Shown here piece by piece: positions 20,344 to 28,783 of a stretch of 64,000 bases of DNA. Both the position numbers and the translations under genes were made by a program. Numbering within the stretch: the first letter of the stretch is position 1; every line of letters starts with the position of its first letter. Origin of the DNA: Candidatus Dechloromonas phosphorivorans (lineage in GTDB: Bacteria > Pseudomonadota > Gammaproteobacteria > Burkholderiales > Rhodocyclaceae). Location: assembly GCA_016721185.1 (NCBI GenBank), contig JADKIP010000011.1:1-64000 (forward strand). Direction: 5' to 3'. The notes beneath the pieces are model-generated. The model was not told where the DNA came from and did not search any database. It saw only the letters and a list, made by a program, of their open reading frames with translations.

Positions 20344-21045
20344 CTAATCAGCTAGCAACTCGGCGCGCAGTGCCGCAATGATCGAGTTATAGCGCTGCGG
20401 ATCGGTGTCTTTGCCTGCACCATAAACGGCGGAGCCGGCCACGAAGGCATCGACGCCAGCGCGGGCAATTTCGGCGATATTGGAGACATTCACCCCCCCA
20501 TCGATTTCCAGACGGATGCGGCGGCCGCTTTCCTTTTCATAGGCATCCAGCTTGGCGCGGGCCTGGCGGGCCTTGGCCAAGGTGCCGGGAATGAATTTCT
20601 GCCCACCAAAACCGGGATTGACGCTCATCAGCAGGATGACGTCGATCTTGTCCATGACGTAATCCATGTACTCAAGCGGCGTCGCCGGATTGAAGACGAG
20701 GCCGGCCTGACAACCGGCATCGCGGATCAACCCGAGGCTGCGATCAACGTGCTCGGAAGCTTCCGGGTGGAAGGTAATGATATTGGCGCCGGCCTTGGCG
20801 AAATCGGGAATGATGCGATCAACCGGCTTGACCATCAGATGCACGTCAATCGGCGCCGTAGTGCACGGGCGAATGGCTTCGCAAACCAGCGGCCCAATCG
20901 TCAAATTGGGAACATAATGGTTGTCCATCACGTCAAAGTGAATCCAGTCGGCGCCCGAGGCGATGACGTTGGCCACCTCCTCGCCCAGCTTGGCGAAGTT
21001 GGCAGAAAGCAGGCTCGGTGCGATGATGAAATCTCTGGCTGACAT
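20344..21045 (-). CDS. rpe: Ribulose-phosphate 3-epimerase
   Basis: A 233-residue TIM-barrel enzyme interconverting ribulose-5-phosphate and xylulose-5-phosphate. It starts MSARDFIIAPSLLSANFAKL. Metal and substrate residues are seen in WIHFDVMDNHYVPNLTIGP, ITFHPEASEHVDRSL, LLMSVNPGFGGQKFIP, EIDGGVNVSNI and FVAGSAVYG. First gene of rpe-gph-trpE, divergent from apaG with a 40-base gap that must hold both promoters. Confidence 0.95.
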   Translation of the reverse strand: MSARDFIIAPSLLSANFAKLGEEVANVIASGADWIHFDVMDNHYVPNLTIGPLVCEAIRPCTTAPIDVHLMVKPVDRIIPDFAKAGANIITFHPEASEHVDRSLGLIRDAGCQAGLVFNPATPLEYMDYVMDKIDVILLMSVNPGFGGQKFIPGTLAKARQARAKLDAYEKESGRRIRLEIDGGVNVSNIAEIARAGVDAFVAGSAVYGAGKDTDPQRYNSIIAALRAELLAD

Positions 21046-21085
21046 GATTTATTCCTAAACAAGAACAGATAACCGAAATTATCCC

Positions 21086-21469
21086 ATGCCCGACTCCAAC
21101 AAGTACCGCATCGACATCCACCCGGTAGCGCAGTTCATCCCGGACCAGTCCGATCCGGACGAAAATCGCTATCTTTTTGCCTACACCATCACCATCAAGA
21201 ACGTCGGCGAAGTGCCGGCGCAACTGATTTCGCGTCACTGGATCATTACCGATGGCAACAACGAGCAGCAGGAAGTCCGTGGCCTCGGCGTCGTCGGCAA
21301 GCAACCGCTGCTCAAGCCGGGCGAGAGTTTTCAGTACTCTAGCGGCTCCTCGCTGAGCACCCCGGTCGGTACCATGAAAGGGACTTACCAGATGGTGGCC
21401 GAGGACGGCACGCACTTCAATGCAGAAATCCCCGAATTTGCCCTTGCCATGCCGCGGGTATTGCACTGA
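21086..21469 (+). CDS. apaG: ApaG (DUF525) protein
   Basis: A 127-residue immunoglobulin-like beta-sandwich protein. It begins MPDSNKYRIDIHPVAQFIPD. Family motifs are YLFAYTITIKNVGEVPAQLI, SRHWIITDGNNEQQEVRGLG, VVGKQPLLKPGESFQYSSGS and TPVGTMKGTYQMV. The biochemical role is unclear; in enterobacteria the gene is linked to ksgA and apaH. Here it is divergent from rpe and its stop overlaps the start region of the next methyltransferase. Confidence 0.92.
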   Translation: MPDSNKYRIDIHPVAQFIPDQSDPDENRYLFAYTITIKNVGEVPAQLISRHWIITDGNNEQQEVRGLGVVGKQPLLKPGESFQYSSGSSLSTPVGTMKGTYQMVAEDGTHFNAEIPEFALAMPRVLH

Positions 21470-22059
21470 GCCTGAAGCACAGCTACACGCTGATCGCCCC
21501 GTTTTACGACGCGGCGATTGGCCGTGCCACCCACGCCGCACGCAAGCGCAGTCTGGCTAGCCTGCCGACCAAACCCCAGCGTGTCTTGCTCGCCGGTGTC
21601 GGCACCGGTCTGGATTTGCCGCACCTGCCGCCGCAACACCATTACGTCGGCCTCGACCTCAACAGTGCGATGTTGCGCCGCGCCCTGCCGCGGGTTGGGC
21701 CGATCGATTTCAACGCAGTTCAAGGCGACGCCCAGCGCCTGCCCTTCGCCGATGCCAGCTTTGACAGCGCCGTGCTGCATCTGATTCTGGCCGTGGTGCC
21801 GGAGCCAGCGCATTGCTTTGCCGAGATCGCCCGTGTTTTGCGGCCGGGCGGCACCGTACTGGTCTTCGACAAATTTCTCCGCCGTGGCCAGCCCGCCTTG
21901 TTACGGCGACTGGCCAACCCGCTGGTCCGCCGGGTCGCCACCCGGCTCGATGTGATTTTTGAAGACCTGCTCGCCGAAGCACCGGATCTGGTGCTGGAGC
22001 ATGACCAACCGGCCTTAGCCGGCGGCTGGTTCAGAATGATCCGGCTGCACCGGCGCTGA
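21466..22059 (+). CDS. Class I SAM-dependent methyltransferase (UbiE/phospholipid-methylase-like)
   Basis: About 197 residues. The SAM-binding motif I is VLLAGVGTGLDLPHLP, acidic motif II is GLDLNSAML, then GDAQRLPFADASFDSAVLH, and EIARVLRPGGTVLVFDKFLR. The N-terminus YTLIAPFYDAAIGRAT is typical of UbiE-like and PmtA-like enzymes. The frame is open across the apaG stop and has no ATG before residue LAGVG. The best start is a CTG at 21466 overlapping the apaG stop (CTGA), suggesting translational coupling. The substrate cannot be named. Its 3' end overlaps the convergent AI-2E gene by 45 bases. Confidence 0.75.
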   Translation: MSLKHSYTLIAPFYDAAIGRATHAARKRSLASLPTKPQRVLLAGVGTGLDLPHLPPQHHYVGLDLNSAMLRRALPRVGPIDFNAVQGDAQRLPFADASFDSAVLHLILAVVPEPAHCFAEIARVLRPGGTVLVFDKFLRRGQPALLRRLANPLVRRVATRLDVIFEDLLAEAPDLVLEHDQPALAGGWFRMIRLHRR

Positions 22060-23136
22060 AACCGCTGGTGCGGGGGGCTCGTCTTTGCCTAGCTCATCCT
22101 CGATCCAGGCCAGCAGCAGCGTATAAGTTACCGCCAGCACCACCGGGCCAATGAAAATACCGATCAGGCCAAAGCCCAGCATGCCGCCGATGACACCGGC
22201 AAAAATCAGCAGCAAAGGCAGGTCGGCACCTTTCTTGATCAGCATCGGACGCAGGATGTTATCGAGTGTGGTGACAAAGATGCTCCACACCAACAAGGCA
22301 GTCGCCCAGCCACTATCGCCGGTCCAGTACATCCAGCCCACCGCCGAAAAAAGAACCAGCCCGGGGCCGATCTGGGCGATGCAAAACATCAGCATGAGCG
22401 CCGAGAGCAGGGAAGCGAACGGCACGCCGGCTACAGCCAGGCCAACTCCGCCGAGTACCGTCTGGACAATGGCGGTCACGCCCACCCCGAGCGCCACGCC
22501 ACGAATGGCCTGCCTGGCCAGAATGACCGAATTTTCACCACGCTCGCCGGCCAGGCGACGGCCAAAACGGAGCACCATCCGGGCTGCAGTTTCACCCGAA
22601 GCATAGAGAATGGCGGCGACGATGACGACCAGCAGGAACTGGATAAGCATGCCACCCAGACCACCGACTTGCGAAAGCACCCATTTCCCCGTATCGGCCG
22701 CATACGGTGTGATCTTGGCGAAGATTCCAGCGGCGCCGCTCGCGGCCAACTGGGTCCATAGCGTCGCAATCCGCTCGCCCACCAGCGGCAAGGTCGCTAC
22801 CCAGTTTGGCGGCTTCGGCAGACCGTTTTCAGCAATGTGGTGGCCTGCTGCGGTCAACTGATCGGAATGCTCGGAAATGGTGTCGATCGCCAGCCAGAGC
22901 GGCAAGACCAGCAAAAGCAACATCCCGACCGTCATCACCGTCACCGCCGGGGCACGGCGATTGCCGAAACGCGCTTCCAGCATTTTCAGCAGCGGCCAGG
23001 TGGCAACCACAATCATCGTCGCCCACACCGTAGCCGCCAGAAAGGGGCGCAATACCCAGACCGACAGCCCGATCAGCCCGATGATGCAAAAAATCGCCAG
23101 CGTCGTGCGCGTCAGGTCAGGTCGAGTCTCGGTCAT
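22015..23136 (-). CDS. AI-2E family transporter (YdiK/PerM-like permease)
   Basis: A 373-residue inner-membrane protein with seven or eight helices, including LAIFCIIGLIGLSVWVL, AVTVMTVGMLLLLVLPLWLA, GMLIQFLLVVIVAAILYAS and the C-terminal IFAGVIGGMLGFGLIGIFIG. The last segment (GLIGIFIGPVVLAV) is characteristic of the family. Members export varied small molecules, and the substrate here is unknown. The ATG at 23136 has GGAG seven bases upstream; a TTG two codons earlier is possible. It starts two bases after the argJ stop, so the two are co-transcribed. Confidence 0.85.
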   Translation of the reverse strand: MTETRPDLTRTTLAIFCIIGLIGLSVWVLRPFLAATVWATMIVVATWPLLKMLEARFGNRRAPAVTVMTVGMLLLLVLPLWLAIDTISEHSDQLTAAGHHIAENGLPKPPNWVATLPLVGERIATLWTQLAASGAAGIFAKITPYAADTGKWVLSQVGGLGGMLIQFLLVVIVAAILYASGETAARMVLRFGRRLAGERGENSVILARQAIRGVALGVGVTAIVQTVLGGVGLAVAGVPFASLLSALMLMFCIAQIGPGLVLFSAVGWMYWTGDSGWATALLVWSIFVTTLDNILRPMLIKKGADLPLLLIFAGVIGGMLGFGLIGIFIGPVVLAVTYTLLLAWIEDELGKDEPPAPAVSAPVQPDHSEPAAG

Positions 23137-23138
23137 GA

Positions 23139-24371
23139 TCAACTCCGGTAATCGGCATTAATCTTGACGTAGTCATATGAAAAATCGCAGGTGTAAACAC
23201 TCGCCTTTTCCGGCCCGCGTCCGAGGTCGACGCGAACGGTAATTTCGGCCTGGGCCATGACCCGCGCCCCATCCTCTTCCTTATAGGCGGCAGCCCGGCC
23301 ACCGTTCTCGGCCACCAGCACATCGTCGAGCCAGACGCGAACGCCATCAACGTCGAGATCGTTGATACCGGCATAGCCGACGGCAGCAAGAATGCGCCCG
23401 AGATTGGGGTCGGAGGCGAAGAAAGCAGTCTTGACCAGCGGCGAATGGCCGATGGCGTAGCCGATCTGGCGGCACTCGGCAATCGTCTTGCCGCCTTCGA
23501 CCGCGACGGTAATGAACTTGGTGGCGCCCTCACCATCACGAACGATGGCCTGGGCCAGTTCAACCGAAACAGCGATGATTGCCGCCTTGACTTCGGCCCA
23601 GCCGCTATCGGTCGCGTGAGTGAAACTGGCGCCAGACTGCCCGGTGGCAATCATTACGTAGGAGTCGTTGGTTGACGTATCGCCATCAACGGTAATGCAA
23701 TTGAACGAGGCATCGGCCGCTTCCTTGACCAGCGAGTCAAGCAGCGACTGGGCGATGCCGGCATCGGTAGCAAGAAAACCTAGCATCGTCGCCATGTTGG
23801 GCCGGATCATGCCGGCGCCCTTGGAGACACCGGAAATCGTCACTTTTTTGCCGTTGACCGTAACAATCCTGGACGCCGCCTTGGCGACGGTGTCGGTGGT
23901 CATGATGCCGTGTGCTGCGGCATGCCAGTTATCTGCCTTGAGATCGGCCTGCGCCGCCGGCAATCCAGCCTTGATGCGGTCAACCGGCAAAAGCTCAAGA
24001 ATAACCCCGGTCGAAAACGGTAAAACCTGCTCGGCAGCAACCCCCAACAGCGCGCCAACCGCTTCGCATGTTGCTTGCGCCGCCTGGCGGCCCGGCTCAC
24101 CGGTGCCGGCATTGGCAATGCCGGTATTAATCACCAGCGCGCGAATTTCCTGGCCAGCCGCCAGATGCTTGCGGCAAAGCTGGACCGGCGCGGCGCAGAA
24201 ACGATTTTGGGTGAACACACCGGCCACCGTGCAACCGGCATCCAGCGCCACCAGCGTCAGGTCGCGGCGATTTTTCTTGCGAATTTCGGCTTCAGCAACA
24301 CCGAGGCGAACACCCGCCACAGGAAACAGTTGATCAGCGGCAGGGGTAGCGTAATTGACAGGCATTCTCAT
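23139..24371 (-). CDS. argJ: Bifunctional ornithine acetyltransferase / N-acetylglutamate synthase
   Basis: A 410-residue arginine-biosynthesis enzyme that recycles the acetyl group from N-acetylornithine to glutamate. The self-cleavage site that creates the N-terminal nucleophile Thr is in GAGMIRPNMATMLGFL (around residue 190). Other family motifs are VFTQNRFCAAPVQLC, ALVINTGIANAGTG, FNCITVDGDTSTNDS and the C-terminal FSYDYVKINADYRS. Two ATGs six bases apart (24371 and 24365) could start it; GGAG spacing fits the second slightly better. It lies downstream of secA behind a hairpin and upstream of the AI-2E permease. Confidence 0.95.
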   Translation of the reverse strand: MRMPVNYATPAADQLFPVAGVRLGVAEAEIRKKNRRDLTLVALDAGCTVAGVFTQNRFCAAPVQLCRKHLAAGQEIRALVINTGIANAGTGEPGRQAAQATCEAVGALLGVAAEQVLPFSTGVILELLPVDRIKAGLPAAQADLKADNWHAAAHGIMTTDTVAKAASRIVTVNGKKVTISGVSKGAGMIRPNMATMLGFLATDAGIAQSLLDSLVKEAADASFNCITVDGDTSTNDSYVMIATGQSGASFTHATDSGWAEVKAAIIAVSVELAQAIVRDGEGATKFITVAVEGGKTIAECRQIGYAIGHSPLVKTAFFASDPNLGRILAAVGYAGINDLDVDGVRVWLDDVLVAENGGRAAAYKEEDGARVMAQAEITVRVDLGRGPEKASVYTCDFSYDYVKINADYRS

Positions 24372-24386
24372 GGCTCCAAAAGCATC

Positions 24387-24407
24387 AAGGCACCTCGTGG
24401 GTGCCTT
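24387..24407 (-). terminator. Stem-loop between secA and argJ
   Basis: AAGGCACC, a five-base loop and GGTGCCTT form a perfect eight-pair stem. On the minus strand it is followed by GATGCTTTTGG, a weak T run, so termination after secA may be partial. Confidence 0.5.
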
Positions 24408-24425
24408 GGGGGGGATCAGAACAAA

Positions 24426-27137
24426 TCAGGACAGTTTTCCGTGGCAGTGCTTGTATTTCTTCCCGCTCCCACAAGGGCAGGGATCGTTGCGCCCTACTTT
24501 CGGGCCAGCATCGGCCGGTTCTTGTGGCGGAGTTTCACCAATAGTCGTACCCAGCGCCTCGTCGTAACCGGCATGTTGATACTGGACGTTCTGGACATCG
24601 GCGTGCGGCGCGGTTTCCTCGACATCTTCCGGCGAACGAATCTGCACGGTGAAGACGATACGGGTGACTTCCTTGCGGACCTGATCGAGCAAGCCCTCGA
24701 ACAACTCGAAAGCTTCACGCTTGTATTCCTGCTTCGGATTCTTCTGGGCGTAACCGCGCAAATGAATACCCTGACGCAGATGATCAAGCGCCGCCAGATG
24801 TTCGCGCCAGTGCGTATCGAGGCTCTGCAGCATCACATTACGCTCGAACTGGTGGAAAGTAGCCTCGCCGACCAGTTCGGTCTTGGCCAGATAGGCCGCA
24901 TCGGCCTCCTGAATAATGCGGGCAAGGATTTCTTCAGCCGAAATCGTCGGTTCTTCCTTGATCCACTGGGCGGCTGGTGCAGCAATCTGCAACTCAGCTG
25001 CCAGCGTGCGCTCCAGACCCGGCATGTCCCACTGCTCCTCGACCGAATCTGCCGGCACATGTGCCCGGAAAATATCGGCGATGACACCGTGACGCATGGC
25101 GGTGGTGGTTTCCGAAATATCGTCGGATTCCAGCAACTCATTGCGCTGCTGGTAGATCACCTTGCGCTGGTCGTTGGAAACATCGTCGTACTCAAGCAGT
25201 TGCTTGCGGATATCGAAGTTGCGGGCTTCCACCTTACGCTGCGCCGATTCCAGCGAGCGAGTAACGAGCGGATGCTCAATAGCCTCGCCTTCCGGCATCT
25301 TCAACTTTTCCATGATGCTGCGCAGACGCTCGCCGGCAAAAATGCGCAGCAAAGGATCATCCAGCGACAAATAGAAGCGCGAGGAGCCGGCGTCACCCTG
25401 ACGACCGGCGCGACCCCGCAACTGGTTGTCGATACGACGCGACTCATGTCGCTCAGAGCCGATGATATGCAGACCGCCAGCGGCCAGCACCTGGTTGTGC
25501 ACGGCCTGCCATTCTTCACGCTTTTGCGCAATCGTCGCTTCGCGCTCGGCTTCCGGCAGCGACTCGTCGTGCTTGATGGCCGAGAGAATCTTTTCAATAT
25601 TGCCGCCGAGCACGATGTCAGTGCCTCGACCGGCCATGTTGGTGGCGATGGTAACCATCCCCGGCTGGCCGGCCTGGACAACAATTTCCGCCTCACGGGC
25701 ATGCTGCTTGGCGTTGAGCACCTGATGCGGCACTTTTTCCTTGTCGAGCAGGCTGGAAAGCAGTTCGGAGGCTTCGATCGAAGTCGTACCGACCAGCACC
25801 GGCTGGCCACGTTTGGCGCAATCCTTGATGTCGGCAATGATCGCCGCATTTTTCTCACCGGCGGTCTTGAAGACCTGATCGTTCATGTCCTTGCGGACCA
25901 TCGGCCGATGCGTCGGGATAACCACGGTTTCCAGACCATAAATCTGCTGGAATTCATAGGCTTCGGTATCAGCCGTCCCGGTCATGCCGGACAGCTTGCC
26001 GTACATGCGGAAATAGTTCTGGAAAGTGATCGAGGCCAAGGTCTGGTTCTCGGACTGGATCTGCACGCCTTCCTTGGCTTCAACCGCCTGATGCAGACCA
26101 TCGGACCAGCGGCGACCGGACATCAGGCGACCGGTAAACTCGTCGACAATGACCACTTCGCCGTTCTGCACGACATATTGCTGATCCTTCTGGAACAGCG
26201 ACAGGGCGCGCAGCGCTGCATTGAGGTGATGCATCAGCGTGATATTGGCGGTTTCGTAAAGACTGCGCCCTTCCTGCAGCAAACCGTGTTCAAGCAGCAA
26301 CTGCTCGGCATGCTCATAGCCGGCTTCGGAAAGATGGACCTGATGGCCTTTCTCATCGACCCAGTAATCTCCCTCGCCGTTTTCTTCCATCGTCCGCGTC
26401 AGTAGAGGAACGATGTCCTTCATGCGCAGGTAATTTTCTGTGTGATCTTCAGCCTGGCCGGAAATGATCAGCGGCGTCCGCGCCTCATCAATCAGGATGG
26501 AGTCCACCTCGTCGACAATGGCGAAATTCAGGCCGCGCTGAACGCGCTCGCCACCCGAATAAACCATGTTGTCGCGCAGATAGTCGAAACCGAATTCGTT
26601 GTTGGTGCCGTAGGTGATATCGGAAGCGTAGGCTGCCTGTTTCGCCTCGTGATCCATCTGCGACAGATTGACGCCGACGGACAAACCCAGGAAACGATGA
26701 AGACGCCCCATCCACTCGGCATCACGACTGGCCAGGTAATCATTGACCGTGATGACATGGACGCCCTTGCCAGAGATGGCATTCAGATAGGCCGGCAAGG
26801 TACCGACCAGCGTCTTGCCTTCACCGGTGCGCATTTCGGCAATCTTGCCGTCATGCAGCACCATGCCGCCCACCAGCTGCATGTCGAAATGGCGCATGCC
26901 CAGTTCGCGCTTGCCAGCTTCGCGAACCACCGCAAAGGCTTCAGGCAGCAGGTCATCAAGCGATTCGCCATTGGCGTGGCGCTGACGGAATTCATCCGTC
27001 TTGGCACGCAATTGCTCATCGCTAAGTCCTTGCAACGCAGGCTCAAGCGCATTGATGCGGCGAACGGTTAGGGAATATTGCTTGATCAGCCGGTCGTTGC
27101 GGCTGCCGAAAATCTTTTTGAGTAGGCCGGAAATCAT
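24426..27137 (-). CDS. secA: Preprotein translocase ATPase SecA
   Basis: A 903-residue motor that drives proteins through SecYEG. The start is MISGLLKKIFGSRNDRLIKQ at 27137, the standard N-terminus; the open frame extends 22 codons further without homology. Walker A is MRTGEGKTLVG, DEAD-type box VDEVDSILIDEARTPLIISG, and motif VI region IDNQLRGRAGRQGDAGSSR is intact. The C-terminus carries the SecB/zinc-binding CPCGSGKKYKHCHG. All domains are present at normal length. It lies 102 bases after the M23 peptidase gene. Confidence 0.97.
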   Translation of the reverse strand: MISGLLKKIFGSRNDRLIKQYSLTVRRINALEPALQGLSDEQLRAKTDEFRQRHANGESLDDLLPEAFAVVREAGKRELGMRHFDMQLVGGMVLHDGKIAEMRTGEGKTLVGTLPAYLNAISGKGVHVITVNDYLASRDAEWMGRLHRFLGLSVGVNLSQMDHEAKQAAYASDITYGTNNEFGFDYLRDNMVYSGGERVQRGLNFAIVDEVDSILIDEARTPLIISGQAEDHTENYLRMKDIVPLLTRTMEENGEGDYWVDEKGHQVHLSEAGYEHAEQLLLEHGLLQEGRSLYETANITLMHHLNAALRALSLFQKDQQYVVQNGEVVIVDEFTGRLMSGRRWSDGLHQAVEAKEGVQIQSENQTLASITFQNYFRMYGKLSGMTGTADTEAYEFQQIYGLETVVIPTHRPMVRKDMNDQVFKTAGEKNAAIIADIKDCAKRGQPVLVGTTSIEASELLSSLLDKEKVPHQVLNAKQHAREAEIVVQAGQPGMVTIATNMAGRGTDIVLGGNIEKILSAIKHDESLPEAEREATIAQKREEWQAVHNQVLAAGGLHIIGSERHESRRIDNQLRGRAGRQGDAGSSRFYLSLDDPLLRIFAGERLRSIMEKLKMPEGEAIEHPLVTRSLESAQRKVEARNFDIRKQLLEYDDVSNDQRKVIYQQRNELLESDDISETTTAMRHGVIADIFRAHVPADSVEEQWDMPGLERTLAAELQIAAPAAQWIKEEPTISAEEILARIIQEADAAYLAKTELVGEATFHQFERNVMLQSLDTHWREHLAALDHLRQGIHLRGYAQKNPKQEYKREAFELFEGLLDQVRKEVTRIVFTVQIRSPEDVEETAPHADVQNVQYQHAGYDEALGTTIGETPPQEPADAGPKVGRNDPCPCGSGKKYKHCHGKLS

Positions 27138-27239
27138 TGCGATCGAAGGTGGTTGCGCTAAATGCGACGAGGCGCGGATTCTAACACGCTGCCCCGGCGC
27201 CAAGCAGATGACCTAAATCAAGGGCACAAATCCACTCAT

Positions 27240-28157
27240 TCAGCGGCGCTTGAGTTGGGCAAACTCGGCCCCCTGCTTCAGAAAGCGTGCCGGGTTTTGC
27301 GCCACGCCGAGCATCCTCACTTCGAAATGCAGGTGCGGACCAGTTGAACGTCCGCTGGTCCCCACCGCACCAATTTTTTCGCCACGCTTGACCAGCATGC
27401 CCGGCTTGACGTCCACAGAGGAAAGGTGGGCGTAACGCGAGGTCAGACCATCGCCGTGATCAACATCGATCACGTTGCCATAGTCGGCATGGTAATTCGC
27501 AGAAAGGACAACGCCGTCCGCCGCCACGACCACTGGCGTACCTGCTTCGGCGCTGAAATCGAGCCCCTCATGCATCGACCGCAAGCCCGCGATCGGATCG
27601 CTACGGTAACCGAAGGGCGACCCGAAAACAGCCTCCTTGACCGGCAATATCGTCGGCAACAGTCGTTCGCTAACCCGCTTTTCGAGCAGTTTGGACTCAA
27701 GCATACTGAGTTCATCTGTCTTGTTCTCGACCGCCTGCGCCAGACGATCTATCTCGCGCTGCAATTCGTCTGCAGCCATCGGAACCGGCAAAAACGGGCC
27801 ACCCTGGCCAGGCCGTACCGCCGTTTCCGGCTCGATCTTGCGCCCTGCCAAGCCCGTAACTCGCTCGCCCAAACTATCGAGTTGTGAAACCTTGGCTTGT
27901 AACTCGCCAAGCCGGGTCGCCATCAGCTGTAAATTGTTACTGACGTAGCTCTCTACCTTTTTCGACTCCTGCTGCTGCATTGAAACCAACAGCTTTTCAA
28001 CAACGGGCAAACGCCAATGTACCGACAACCAGGAAAATAGTGCCGAGGTTGAAAACAGGACAACAAGAGAGACGACAACGACCGTCAGCACGTGCCGAGG
28101 CATAATAGTGATTGTTCGCGCCGCCTTGAGATGGCGCGAAACCAGAATAATCTGCAT
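27240..28157 (-). CDS. M23 family metallopeptidase, membrane-anchored (LytM-type)
   Basis: A 305-residue periplasmic protein. It has one N-terminal membrane anchor (VLTVVVVSLVVLFSTSALFS), a coiled coil (about residues 60-160) and a C-terminal M23 domain. The zinc ligands are seen as HEGLDFSAEAGTPVV and TGPHLHFEVRML, so catalytic activity is expected. It would cut peptidoglycan cross-links or act as a division-linked hydrolase. The start at 28157 has a perfect AGGAGG. It lies upstream of secA and only ten bases from the divergent dciA-like gene. Confidence 0.88.
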   Translation of the reverse strand: MQIILVSRHLKAARTITIMPRHVLTVVVVSLVVLFSTSALFSWLSVHWRLPVVEKLLVSMQQQESKKVESYVSNNLQLMATRLGELQAKVSQLDSLGERVTGLAGRKIEPETAVRPGQGGPFLPVPMAADELQREIDRLAQAVENKTDELSMLESKLLEKRVSERLLPTILPVKEAVFGSPFGYRSDPIAGLRSMHEGLDFSAEAGTPVVVAADGVVLSANYHADYGNVIDVDHGDGLTSRYAHLSSVDVKPGMLVKRGEKIGAVGTSGRSTGPHLHFEVRMLGVAQNPARFLKQGAEFAQLKRR

Positions 28158-28167
28158 GGAACCTCCT

Positions 28168-28602
28168 ATGTACAAAGGGCCTGAGCAATATCTTGACAGC
28201 GACGCTGCCGCCAGCAGGGTGATGGCCCATGCACGGCTGTTGCTCAAGCTCTCGCGCTACTTTGAAGCGATTGCCCCGGCAGGGCTACGCGACTCGGCAC
28301 ACGTTGCCAATTACAAGTCGGGGAAAGTCGTTATCCACGCCGACAACGGCGCGGTCGCCACTAAAATTCGCCAGATGAGTCAGCGTTTTTGTGACGAGTT
28401 ATCGAAAAGAGGGGCGGAGTGTAACGGCATTGAAGTAAAAGTTCAACCGCGGCAAATCCCTTTTCAATCAACGACCTCGACGATAAAACCGATATCGGTC
28501 AAGGCCTGCAGTGTGCTGCGGTCGACCACCGAAAAGCTGCCAAAAGGGCCATTACGAGAGGCGTTGGACCGGCTGTTGGCGCGCGCAGCTAAAGAGGAAT
28601 GA
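28168..28602 (+). CDS. dciA: DciA-like protein (DUF721), putative replicative-helicase loader
   Basis: A 144-residue protein with the DUF721 core: LDSDAAASRVMAHARLLLKL, FEAIAPAGLRDSAHVANYKS, GKVVIHADNGAVATKIRQMS and FCDELSKRGAECNGIEVKVQ. DUF721 proteins (DciA) help load DnaB helicase in bacteria that lack DnaC. The C-terminal extension (after residue 110) is variable. Two starts are possible: ATG 28168, chosen here, or ATG 28156. Neither has a good ribosome site on this strand. It is divergent from the M23 peptidase and its end overlaps the next small gene by 14 bases. One 13-mer tag copy is at 28516. Confidence 0.75.
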   Translation: MYKGPEQYLDSDAAASRVMAHARLLLKLSRYFEAIAPAGLRDSAHVANYKSGKVVIHADNGAVATKIRQMSQRFCDELSKRGAECNGIEVKVQPRQIPFQSTTSTIKPISVKACSVLRSTTEKLPKGPLREALDRLLARAAKEE

Positions 28603-28777
28603 TCGCGACGCGCTCGATAATCATCAGCGCAAAAACGATCAGGGCGAAGACAATGCCGTATTGGAAAAGCCGCCAGGAAAAAGCCAGGTATTGACGCTTT
28701 CCGGTGATTGCGTAAATCAGCAGGCCAGCGCCCACGGCCACCACCAGAATGACTGCCAGCAAACGTAGCAGCCACAT
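28589..28777 (-). CDS. Small two-helix membrane protein, unknown function
   Basis: A 62-residue protein with two predicted membrane helices, LLAVILVVAVGAGLLIYAI and FQYGIVFALIVFALMIIERV, joined by a short basic loop (TGKRQYLAFSWR). It lies just downstream of lpxC (six bases) on the same strand, so it would be the distal gene of that unit. Its convergent overlap with the dciA-like gene is 14 bases. I do not recognise a family. The clear helix pattern and position support it being real. Confidence 0.6.
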   Translation of the reverse strand: MWLLRLLAVILVVAVGAGLLIYAITGKRQYLAFSWRLFQYGIVFALIVFALMIIERVAIIPL

Positions 28778-28783
28778 GGTGAA

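Noticed and set aside
24075..26405. A very long open frame (776 codons) on the plus strand opposite secA and argJ
   Set aside because: It is antisense to a fully conserved secA frame, has no recognisable domains, and such frames are common in GC-rich genes.
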